This document shows, in pieces, positions 1 to 13,100 of a stretch of DNA of 64,000 nt (its first letter is position 1; each line of letters starts with the position of its first letter). A model generated the notes under the pieces. The model had not been told where the DNA came from. It searched no databases and saw only the letters and a program-made list of their open reading frames with translations. A program made the translations under genes and the position numbers. Source of the stretch: Ciona intestinalis (taxonomy: Eukaryota > Chordata > Ascidiacea > Phlebobranchia > Cionidae); the NCBI RefSeq assembly GCF_000224145.3, contig NC_020168.2, positions 1,933,171 through 1,997,170 of the forward strand, given 5' to 3'.

Positions 1-4199
<4,199 letters not shown>

Positions 4200-4927
4200 C
4201 TTCAGTTCACTATTTCTTATTCAACTACAAGGTAATGTAAGGATCATTCAATGTAAGTAAAAGCACAGCAGTATTCTAAAACTTTAAAACGATGTTCAAC
4301 TGCATAAAATTTTATTTCAATTATTCTTAATGACAGAATTTTATAATTAAACAAAATAAAATGATGTCAGATTAATTGGAGAAAAAAACAAATAGTGTAG
4401 TTGTTATAATCAAATTGCTACCAAAATATATTCAAGGGTCCAAGGGACTGCTGTTATACTATTATAAGCACAAATTTTGAAAGCCCAAAATAGAAAAGAT
4501 TAGTACATGCATAGTGGTGTGATAAATACAACAGTCTAAATCAAATGTTTCTGCCTAAATTTGCTTTGGTTTAGTTCAACAATATTATATATAAATTGCT
4601 TTGGTTTAGTTCAACAATATTATAGCATAACTTAACACTAATGAAGGCAAATGCTTTAAAATACAACAAAAACTGTATGAGGAATGAGGGGATAATTCAC
4701 AAGTAAACATTGATTCTGTGATCAACTAAGTAAATTATTTTCACATATAAAGTTGACTTGTTATGGTTAATAACATTTCGATGCAAAAGAAAGAATGAAT
4801 GAAATAACATGTTTGTAATTATTAATGCACTCAAATAGTAGTACTAAGTACTTAATCATATAAAATGGCATAAGGACAGATCTGCATAGTATAAAGGTAT
4901 CGTATAAATATAATGATCACATAGTGT
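4200..4927. other. Spacer between NSUN2 start and CTBS stop; CTBS 3' UTR and poly(A) signal
   Basis: About 730 bases, AT-rich, with no open frame I can support. On the minus strand an AATAAA lies at 4311-4316, about 610 bases after the CTBS stop and 110 bases before the NSUN2 ATG. The CTBS transcript therefore probably ends close to the NSUN2 promoter. A direct repeat of about 30 bases (GCTTTGGTTTAGTTCAACAA and its continuation) occurs twice near 4562-4624. Confidence 0.5.
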
Positions 4928-6037
4928 TTATTTTTTCATTTTCTCCAGATACTCTGACAATGTATCCCACATGTCCTTGGTCTGTTTCATGACAGTCGCA
5001 TCAGTGGATGTGTAGTTTAATTCATCAGCTGTCCACATTCCAATTCCCCTGAGGTTCAGTGCAAATGCTAGCTCATATTTTATTTTTAAGCTTTGCACGT
5101 TGTCGTACCAGAACTGATGGTAAACTCCATCAGTTAAAGTGGTAAAGAAAGGAGTAGAAGAACGTGTATCCCACTTTAGTCCACCTTGATTTTGGATAAA
5201 TTTTTGATTGATATCGGCAAATGCACGCTGAGAATTCGGGGCTCCAGCAATAAGACATAAGTTGTGGTCAGTGTGATTAAAAAATTTACTACATGTGTAG
5301 TCGTAACCATACCATGGAACCGCCATTACAAGTTGGTTTGGGTTAATGGAAAAATTGTGCAGGTACAAATTATAAGATTCTTTTAATAACCACAGTGGAC
5401 TGTTGGCACTCGCAAATAAAATATCGATTGTTGCATCATAATCCATTACTATCATGTAGTCTGTTGATTTGGAAATTGCTACATAATCAAAACAATAACC
5501 AGAGAAACAACCAACGAGTATAGGAGAGTAGGGAACATCCCATGTGAGAAGATAACTTGGGTTTAAACTCTTTAGAGCTATGTTTGTTTCATTTGTCAGG
5601 GCAGATATGCCATCCACTATATCCGTAGTATAAGCTGCACCTTCTATATCAATGTTGAGACCATCCAATTTTAAACTTTGCATCTTGTTGATCCATCCAG
5701 TCAAAACTTGCTTTCTAAATAAAGGCTGCTGAAGTTTGGGAAAATCATTAACTGATAAACCGACCAGAATGGTCACACGAACACCCTTACTGTGTGCATA
5801 ACAGTACAGCTCCTTGTATAATTCATGAGTGCCAGTCAGAATTACATTTGTAATTTGCGTCCAGTTATATTGTGTCCAAGTGTTATCTTTTGCGGAGGAA
5901 AATACCACTAGTTCTTTTTCATATTTTTTTGTGACTGGTTTACACATATTGGGGTCTTTGCAGAAACAGTCACTATATGCATCAGCATACAGCACCAGCA
6001 TAAGCAAACCATACAAGCATGCAGCAAATCTTAACAT
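4928..6037 (-). CDS. CTBS: Di-N-acetylchitobiase (GH18), intronless
   Basis: Chitobiase is a lysosomal exo-glycosidase that splits the reducing-end GlcNAc from the chitobiose core of N-glycans during glycoprotein breakdown. The 369-residue frame is uninterrupted and starts at an ATG. Residues 1-20 form a signal peptide ending near ADA. The cysteine-rich start SDCFCKDPNMC matches mammalian CTBS. The GH18 signature DGLNIDIE spans residues 125-132, with E132 as the predicted catalytic acid. YCYAHSKGVRV, VPWYGYDYTC and the end segment LRGIGMWTADELNY also match CTBS. Several N-x-S/T sites fit a secreted or lysosomal glycoprotein. Length matches the family (human about 385). The human gene, as I recall it, has several introns, so the single exon here is odd. 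Chitinases share the fold, but the flanking motifs point to chitobiase. Confidence 0.93.
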   Translation of the reverse strand: MLRFAACLYGLLMLVLYADAYSDCFCKDPNMCKPVTKKYEKELVVFSSAKDNTWTQYNWTQITNVILTGTHELYKELYCYAHSKGVRVTILVGLSVNDFPKLQQPLFRKQVLTGWINKMQSLKLDGLNIDIEGAAYTTDIVDGISALTNETNIALKSLNPSYLLTWDVPYSPILVGCFSGYCFDYVAISKSTDYMIVMDYDATIDILFASANSPLWLLKESYNLYLHNFSINPNQLVMAVPWYGYDYTCSKFFNHTDHNLCLIAGAPNSQRAFADINQKFIQNQGGLKWDTRSSTPFFTTLTDGVYHQFWYDNVQSLKIKYELAFALNLRGIGMWTADELNYTSTDATVMKQTKDMWDTLSEYLEKMKK

Positions 6038-6552
6038 ATTAGATTCTTTTTACACTTTTTAACCTAAAAATATAAATGATTGATAAATATTAAAACAAGT
6101 CAGTTTAGCTTTTTCAAATGGAGGAATTAATGTTTCATGCAATAGTAGCCTAGCTAGGCCCTAGGCGACACTAAACTTAATGTGTTCAAGTTTGAAGGAA
6201 TGTTGCCTTTAATGTACAGAAATAAAGAAACTTGTTTGGAAACAAAACACAATAGTCAAAAATCTCTACAACAGTTTTAATTCATAGCCTACTGTAGTTT
6301 ACTGAATGTAACTGTATAAACATGCAATGCAAACTTAATGATTTCAAACCTTACTTAAAAATAAAAAAAATCTATAAAAAGAAAATTATGTTGGCAATTA
6401 GAGAATAAATAAAAACACAAGTAAAATAAACAAACATGAATAAAAACCACTAAAACAGAAAAAGTTGATAATGGCCACACAGTGTGATATTTTTAAGTTT
6501 TTCAAAACAATTTTATAACAGATTAATAACGTTCTAAAAATATTTTAAAAGG
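6038..6552. other. Spacer between CTBS start and CEBPG-like stop
   Basis: AT-rich spacer of about 515 bases holding the CTBS promoter side and the 3' UTR of the C/EBP-gamma-like gene. I see no open frame, RNA gene or recognisable repeat in it. Confidence 0.4.
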
Positions 6553-7101
6553 TTAGCTTTTAGAACCACTACAGCTTGGTCCATTGGTTTTATTATCATG
6601 CATTTGTGAAGTTCCTGGTTTGTCGGTCAGTTTGTGACCCAACAGTTTCTCCAGCTGTTCCAAGTCTGGTAGGTCTATGCCACTACCACTGAACCCTTTG
6701 GCATGGTCCATAAAAACTTGCTTTAAAACTTTAAGTTCCTGGTTAAGAACTTCAACTTTATTTTCAAGCACACAGTTTTCCTCTTTCAGTTGGTCAATTC
6801 TTTCCGATGTGATTTGAGACTTCTCTCGTGATTTTTCACGACTTTTCTTCACAGCAATATTGTTTCTTTGCCTCCTCTTTACATAATCATCTTGATCTCC
6901 TTCTAACTCTCCCTTGACAATTGCTTTGCTTGGAGGTGGAGCTTTCCCCCCAAAGTTTTGAACAGCAGGCACAGTCTGTGGTCTTTGTGGGTACTTAAAT
7001 TTAATTAAAGGTTCTGCAGTCTGTCCAGGATCACCAAAATTTACATTTGTGTCTTGGTTTCCAGAACCAGATGGTGTACCAGTATCGTTCTGATTATTCA
7101 T
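6553..7101 (-). CDS. CEBPG: C/EBP-gamma-like bZIP transcription factor
   Basis: A 182-residue bZIP protein encoded in one exon. The frame stays open upstream of 7101, but that stretch has no ATG, so the MNNQNDTG start is chosen. The basic region (about residues 73-96) contains RRQRNNIAVKKSREKS. The spacing and the AVKKSR core are diagnostic of C/EBP-gamma rather than the AVRKSRDK type of alpha/beta/delta/epsilon. The leucine zipper follows at about residues 99-133 (QLKEENCVLENKVEVLNQEL). As in vertebrate C/EBP-gamma, the N-terminus is short and lacks the conserved activation boxes of the other C/EBPs. It would heterodimerise with C/EBP or ATF4-type partners and often acts as a dominant partner. 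It is transcribed away from the C/EBP gene at 8191, and they share the spacer at 7102-8190. Confidence 0.9.
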   Translation of the reverse strand: MNNQNDTGTPSGSGNQDTNVNFGDPGQTAEPLIKFKYPQRPQTVPAVQNFGGKAPPPSKAIVKGELEGDQDDYVKRRQRNNIAVKKSREKSREKSQITSERIDQLKEENCVLENKVEVLNQELKVLKQVFMDHAKGFSGSGIDLPDLEQLEKLLGHKLTDKPGTSQMHDNKTNGPSCSGSKS

Positions 7102-7570
7102 CGAATTAATTAACAACACACTAAACAAAATGGACCTATGGGCTAATGCAGCTGTTGACAAAGTTTTGTTTCCATCTAGAGTAAATTTAATACATTTCAA
7201 ACACGAGTTTGCCAATTGTACATTTAAATATTTACATATTCATGTTACCAAAAACGGCTGTCTCTAAAATACGCTCGAACAACCCAAAACCCAAGTTGGT
7301 TTAAATACGTATGCACATGTGTCAATCAATTAATCATATCGCGTTTTCTTTAAACAAGCATGTGACCGCGTTGCCTGTTGTCGTATTGTTGTTGCCATAA
7401 CCCTAGAAGTAATAGGCATGCCTTTAAAGAAGTTCTATATTAGGAAACTAATCTAACACTCTCACATTAACCTAATTTACAGTTTGATTGCGTCACCCTG
7501 TTGAAAAGTAATTTCATGTCGAAAAGTTGTTCTTTTATCGGGAAGTCCCCTAAAACTTCAACCAGCAAGT

Positions 7571-7580
7571 ATTGCGCAAT
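7571..7580. promoter_or_regulatory. Perfect palindromic C/EBP site ATTGCGCAAT
   Basis: ATTGCGCAAT is the optimal symmetric C/EBP dimer site. It lies 470 bases upstream of the C/EBP-gamma-like ATG and 610 bases upstream of the C/EBP ATG, and a half-site (GGCGCAAT) follows about 65 bases on. The position suggests auto- or cross-regulation by the two neighbouring products, as known for vertebrate CEBPA and CEBPB. Binding is inferred. Confidence 0.6.
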
Positions 7581-7765
7581 CTGTCCATAATACCAGCACA
7601 ACCTGAAGGAAAGGAAATATTTAAAAAAAAGACAAAGTGGCGCAATAATATCCCATGTTGAAAGTTTCGGATATTAAAATGTTTTTCCTGTGCTATCGAC
7701 ATAAAAAAATACAATGTAATGGCGAGCATAGCGAGGTAATCACCGGCGGATGAATATATAATTCG

Positions 7766-7773
7766 TGACGTCA
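7766..7773. promoter_or_regulatory. Full cAMP-response element TGACGTCA
   Basis: Exact CRE palindrome in the shared C/EBP promoter. TGACGCAT follows at 7840-7847 as a possible C/EBP-ATF composite site. Likely bound by CREB/ATF factors; CRE control of vertebrate CEBPB is established. Confidence 0.55.
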
Positions 7774-8177
7774 AGCATCGCGATGCCTTTTCTCTGTTAG
7801 AACAAACAACAAAGAGATTTTCGTTCTAGAAACAGTACGTGACGCATATGTTATATACGCTGAGCCCACGTATTTTAAGTTGACGTTATAGTCACGCGAC
7901 GTTCAGCGAAGCATAGTTTTACAAATACCGTTGCAATGATACTCAGCACCTGAAATCGTGGCAAATACAGCACGTTTATAAGTTGATTAAGGTGGGTGAA
8001 TTGGCCAGTATTCAGTGTGCTTGTGGACTAAGGCAGGTATATATTATATATATATATACAATAGTCAGATAATTGTTAAATAACTATACGATCATAAATT
8101 ACTTACTACATTCTGATTCACATATAAAGTTATTATAACATATACTTATAGATTTCAGGGTTGTTTTATTATTAAAC

Positions 8178-8201
8178 ATGCCATCTTACAATGGCATCTA
8201 G
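8178..8201 (+). promoter_or_regulatory. Seven-codon uORF overlapping the C/EBP start codon
   Basis: The ATG at 8178 (A at -3, a fair initiation context) opens a frame of seven codons, MPSYNGI, ending in TAG at 8199-8201. The stop lies inside the main coding region and the frame is +1 relative to the C/EBP ATG at 8191. Vertebrate CEBPA and CEBPB mRNAs carry a short out-of-frame uORF just before the main start that sets the ratio of long to short isoforms. The same layout here suggests start-site control. Whether 8178 lies in the mature leader depends on the inferred 5' UTR splice. Confidence 0.6.
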
Positions 8202-9129
8202 ATCCAACCCAAACTTGAACAGTGGTGCCGGTGGCCATAAAAATTATATGTCGGCTGACAACACTCTGGACTTCACTGATTTATATCAGAACGAAGAATC
8301 TTTTGATCTTTCATGTTATATGAGCACATCTCCAAACCTAGAGCTTTGTAACGACGATCTATTTGAAAATCTTTTCCCACCAACCTCACCCAGTCTGCCT
8401 GCTGATTTAAAGAAAGAAAAATTTGAGGACTTTGAAGAGGAATTAGACAACTGGTATTACACCACAACGAGTGAGCCACCGTCAAATTGCGCTTCTGCTT
8501 GTTCATCTGCTGCACCCTCACCAGTCCCGTACAACTTCTACAACACTCCGCCTGTCACCCCACAGAGACCTCAGTCACCCCATCACCTACAATTTGATGG
8601 GCTTACTACTCCTATGTCTTCTTCCAGATTTGCGGCAGTCATGGCTGAAGATCGTCAAGTACTGCAACAGCGACAAGTGCCACAACGCATAAATGAGTCT
8701 AACGTGCCAATTTCTACTTCGATAATTGTAAAACCTGACCCTGAAGAGCAGATGTACTTAACTGAGCAAAGTTTTGCAAATATGAAAGATGAACCTGTGA
8801 CTGCCAACCATGTTCCAACTTCCATTGCCCCCCAACCTGACATAGACACCAAAACAATGAAACGGCCAGCACCCATCGATTACAGCAGTTCAAAGAAGAC
8901 CAAGATCCTCATTAAGGGATCAAAGGAATATGTCCAAAAGCGCGAGAGAAACAATGTTGCTGTGCGGCGCAGCAGAGACAAAGCTAAACGGAAAGCAGCA
9001 GAAACTCAGGTTAAAGTGGATCAACTGCAAAATGAAAACCTGAAACTTCATGAGAAAGTTGCAGAACTCACTCACGAACTTACTACTCTTAAAAACCTTT
9101 TAAAAGCATTGCCTCATGCACAAAGCTAA
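8191..9129 (+). CDS. CEBP: C/EBP transcription factor (alpha/beta/delta/epsilon type)
   Basis: A 312-residue protein in one coding exon, like vertebrate CEBPA, B and D. The C-terminal bZIP has its basic region at about residues 246-269 (KRERNNVAVRRSRDKAKRK) and its zipper at about 272-305 (VDQLQNENLKLHEKV). The N-terminus keeps the C/EBP activation boxes: EESFDLSCYM (about residues 35-45) aligns with the ETSIDISAYI box of C/EBP-alpha, followed by NDDLFENLF. LKKEKFED and MKDE fit sumoylation consensus sites in the regulatory middle part. It is probably the single tunicate co-orthologue of CEBPA, B, D and E. Internal in-frame ATGs could give shorter products, as in vertebrates. It is the only clearly recognised plus-strand gene here and converges on SPIDR. 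Confidence 0.92.
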   Translation: MASRSNPNLNSGAGGHKNYMSADNTLDFTDLYQNEESFDLSCYMSTSPNLELCNDDLFENLFPPTSPSLPADLKKEKFEDFEEELDNWYYTTTSEPPSNCASACSSAAPSPVPYNFYNTPPVTPQRPQSPHHLQFDGLTTPMSSSRFAAVMAEDRQVLQQRQVPQRINESNVPISTSIIVKPDPEEQMYLTEQSFANMKDEPVTANHVPTSIAPQPDIDTKTMKRPAPIDYSSSKKTKILIKGSKEYVQKRERNNVAVRRSRDKAKRKAAETQVKVDQLQNENLKLHEKVAELTHELTTLKNLLKALPHAQS

Positions 9130-10110
9130 ATTTCTAATGTAAATCTCCTTTTATCTCTTTCTTTAAGTTCCTATTTTTCCATCTTTGTTCCTTTTGAACT
9201 AAATGTAACTTTTACCAGACCAGTGATTTTATAAGATAATTTATATGAAATGCCGAGAAGATGTAGGCAATTTACCACCGTGTTGTGTACACCACTGAAA
9301 TAAGTTAAGTTTGTAGGTATTCTCTTTTACTATGTTCCACTTCTCTATTGTATTTATTAGCCTATAAATAGTTTAACTTTTCGCTACTAATCATTGTTTA
9401 AAATATAATTTTAAAACAAATTATTTAATTTGCCATCAACTTGTGAATTTTGCGAATTTTGGATTCTCTTAATCTTAAAAATCAAAGTTTAGTCATGCGA
9501 GCAGATTGTATGCATAAAACAATGATTTCACCACCAGTTCTCATTTAAATATGATATAGTTCTACACTCTACAGTCGACTTACTGTTCAAACTTACTGTT
9601 CAATGTTCATAAGATGCATGGCAACATTTCACCAGTTTCAAATTACAAATATTATCTGCAGTTTTCTGTTTCTTTTGCAGATCTAGTCATTAAGTAAAGA
9701 AAACACAGATATAGTCAAGTATGATGCAACTACAAAAAAACACATTTTATAGGACAGGAAACCTTGACCCAGGAATTACCAGTTGGCCAGTTTACGAGCA
9801 CGCAACCAGGTGAACCTTGATACCAGCAGCTAGTAAATATTGATTTCTTTTCCAATAATAAGACTAGTGGCAAACAAGGAGTTAATGATTAACATAAGGA
9901 GTATGACCCCTAAAAAATAGATTTGAAGAGAAACTTTATTACAAAATAATGAACACAGTGGAGATTATGCATTGAATAAATACTAAACCAACAGGCTTCG
10001 GAAAGAACAACTTAAAAAACAAAAATGTCACAAAATTACAAACAAATATTGTAAAGAGTTTGACAAATGGGTCATTAAAGTATGGTACTATACTATCATG
10101 TCTTACTGGT
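9130..10110. other. Convergent 3' spacer between C/EBP and SPIDR
   Basis: About 980 bases of AT-rich sequence holding both 3' UTRs. A minus-strand AATAAA at 9935-9940 lies about 170 bases after the SPIDR stop. An open frame continues past the SPIDR stop in another register, but it has no family resemblance and is not reported as coding. Confidence 0.5.
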
Positions 10111-13100
10111 TTATATCTTGCATCGAACTGGATTTGATACTTCTTCAGCATACAGAACTGTTTGCAAAGATACAGTGGTTTTGCTGTAAACAAAGCATGG
10201 AAGTGGCCCAATTCGTTTCCCATTCAAAGAGGAACTGTTGATGACCTGATAGTAAAGTGTGTATATGGCAATGAATGGTGCAATGTATGACTAATATGTT
10301 GCTGTTAAACCATGTTTGTTTTTACCTGTCCAACTGATAGTTCACAGATGTATTTGAATAATGTTTCGTTTTTAAGCTGAAAGATAAGTATAAATATATA
10401 AATGTAGCAGCAGATTTGCACATAGACAGCATTTGGCATGATACCTTGAGTCTAACTTTAAATGCAAATTGCACCATTACGTTAACCAAAGTATCATCAG
10501 GACCCGACATTTCTTGATTATCTTTCAGCTTCCTAGAAAACAATGGCTTATTTAAATGCCAATCAGAAATCTCGCTGTATCAGCTGGAAAGAGGAAGTAG
10601 ATAGAAACTTACGATGCGTCACATGGTACATCACATGATGAGGTAGTTTTCCTAACTGTAGCTGATCCACATATGACTCCTTGTGACATGCAAAACAATG
10701 TGTTGCTGATGTGGCAGTATTTATACAGTTTCTTTTAGAATTTAGATAAAAGAATTGCTTTTATGTATTTATATTTTCGACGTTGGTTACTGTATACCAT
10801 AGTTCAACTTACCATTAAGCAAAACAAAAGATGGAATTGGACAATTTAAACAAATGTCTGGTGAGTCCATGATATTTATAGAGGCAACACAAATAGCCTT
10901 TTCAACATTGTAATTAGCAAAGGTGCAACGATGTGAAAAATTATCAGAGATACTCTTATTAGTATGCATGTCATTTAATGCAATCACTTGACTACATGCG
11001 TCCAATACCAACTCTACCTCTGTAAAAAGAAAAATAGAATTGTCCACCCTTTAACAGTGTGTGTTGCTTACCAGACACAAGTGCATCTTTTAAAATAACC
11101 ACACTACCATCTTCAATCGCATGCGTTGCAGGCACAATATTTTTCAGACATGTGATTTGGGAAGGTTTCATTGAAGTGTCTGTGATGTAAACCAACTGAC
11201 ATGACGTGATGTCATTTGGATTGTTTTGTTCTTCATGCCTCGTGTGCAACACTTTAACAATGAAACTAAATCTGCATATTTTGACAAAAAAACAAAGCTC
11301 ATTAGAAATTCTTGACGAAAAGGTGTATTAAAAGCCTTTTTTTTACAGGGTAGCCTATTTAAAAAACATAATATATTAAAAATACAAAAAAAATCTTTAA
11401 AAATGTTTAAAAGGGATAAAATACCCCCATTTTTTTATCTCACCTTGTATTGTAGTAAACAGTCTGTTTATTTAAAATATCATTTAGACAACTCAGTTGT
11501 ATTGGTCTGTACAGTACATCCGTTTTAAGAGAACCATTAGCAGCAGGTCGATTTAAATCACTACACCCTGTGGTATTAGATTTATTTCGGGGGTATACAG
11601 TTTCACTGTGGTTGAACTTGGCAACCAATTTGTAGCAAAAACTAGGTGGCAGCAACATCTTTGGAGTTCCATGTATATCCTTGAATTAATGACAAATAAA
11701 CATCAAAGGTGGTGAATGGTGATGTTCATGGGGTTTACTTTTTAAACAAACTACAATTCCTACCATAGCGATGTACAATAACTAGATCATTTAAAAGGGG
11801 ATTAAAGTTTAAGTTGTAAAGAAATACCACAATTCATTTCTACTCACTGCAGAGTTGGTTTGACTTTGACTGTCTTGTACTTGATACAAACCATACCCCG
11901 ATTCATCCCACACAGAATCGGTTAAACTCATTAACTGGGGACATCTGTAACAAAAATTAATGCATTTATCTTCTGGGGAAATGTGGGGAAGTGTCTTACA
12001 TATCATTAAACCAAATAGTTCATGGGCAATAGATTTACATTCCACCTGTACCCTCATTAATCACTACTTTTAATGATATTTCCAATTCATTATGTGGTTA
12101 AGGTCTAAAATTTATGGCAAAAACATGGGTCACTACAACACTGTGTGTTTACTATAATACACAATATTTTATCATCAGAGAATATGAAATAAATTACGTT
12201 TAAACATAGGAAACAGGGAAAACAACGTCTATATCTACTCACTGCAATCGAGTTACACGTCCAACTAGATCCAAGTTGTTGAAATAGACTCGTTGTCCTT
12301 CACCTTGTTTTACCAAACTTGACCAACTTTGTTCAAACAGGAGTCCTGCCCCAACTTCTAGCTCAAAGAACACACCAAATGCATCTTCACACAATAAGTG
12401 AAATCTGAATCACATGAAACAGCTTAATTAAATTAAACACTGTTCCACTGTGTTTGTCATAGCTGTAACTAAAAATAATATCACTTTACAAATGCTATTA
12501 CATTATGCAAAGGTAACAAAAGATTATTTGCAAAGAAACTTTTGCCGAATTTAAAAATGTTTTAATGCTTTATTGCTTTATGCTGACACATTAAAAATTC
12601 AAACTAACTTTGATTTATTTGGTCTTTGATAAACTCGTTGAACAGTTGCAGCAAGTGAGATTCCACTTCTCTCCTCACTTGCTTCCAATGCTTCTAATAA
12701 GCTCTCACATGCTTGTTTATTTGAAGGTTGGATTGGAACTTGAGATCCCACTGAGTCCTCTTTCAGTGAATTGTGCTTTTATTGATATTTAAATTATGGA
12801 TGTGAATATTAATTGGTATGTTATAAAATATAAATACTTTGAAATGTTTTAAGTATATGCAAAACTAACCTAACAGTAACATGTTACTACTTTTAATGTG
12901 TAATAACACCCCCCACATTCCCCCAACACAGCTGTATAGAATATAATGTCTTTACAGAAGTGCACAATTTTACCTGACTAACACTTGCACTTATACATGG
13001 AGACTGTGTAGAGGTGGCAGTAGGTAACTTTAGATGATAAATGCAAAGTAGAACAGGAAACTTCAGTTCTTCCACATGGATTGATTTCCTGGGAAATTAT

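Larger units (their letters stand above)
7102..8190. promoter_or_regulatory. Bidirectional promoter region between two C/EBP genes
   Basis: This 1.1 kb spacer separates two divergent bZIP genes. It has more CpG than its surroundings and contains several bZIP-type sites: a perfect C/EBP palindrome at 7571-7580, GGCGCAAT near 7639, a full CRE at 7766-7773, and TGACGCAT at 7840-7847. On the plus side a plausible 5' UTR donor (AG/GTATAT, near 8036) and an acceptor near 8152-8159 suggest a short leader intron before the C/EBP ATG. The function is inferred from layout and motif content. Confidence 0.6.

Noticed and set aside
7102-7215. Upstream extension of the C/EBP-gamma-like frame by 38 codons
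   Set aside because: It begins at TTG with no ATG before 7101, and its composition does not resemble the protein; treated as leader.
9939-10110. Open frame running past the SPIDR stop
   Set aside because: The SPIDR reading frame ends at TAA (10111-10113); the longer frame is another register without similarity.
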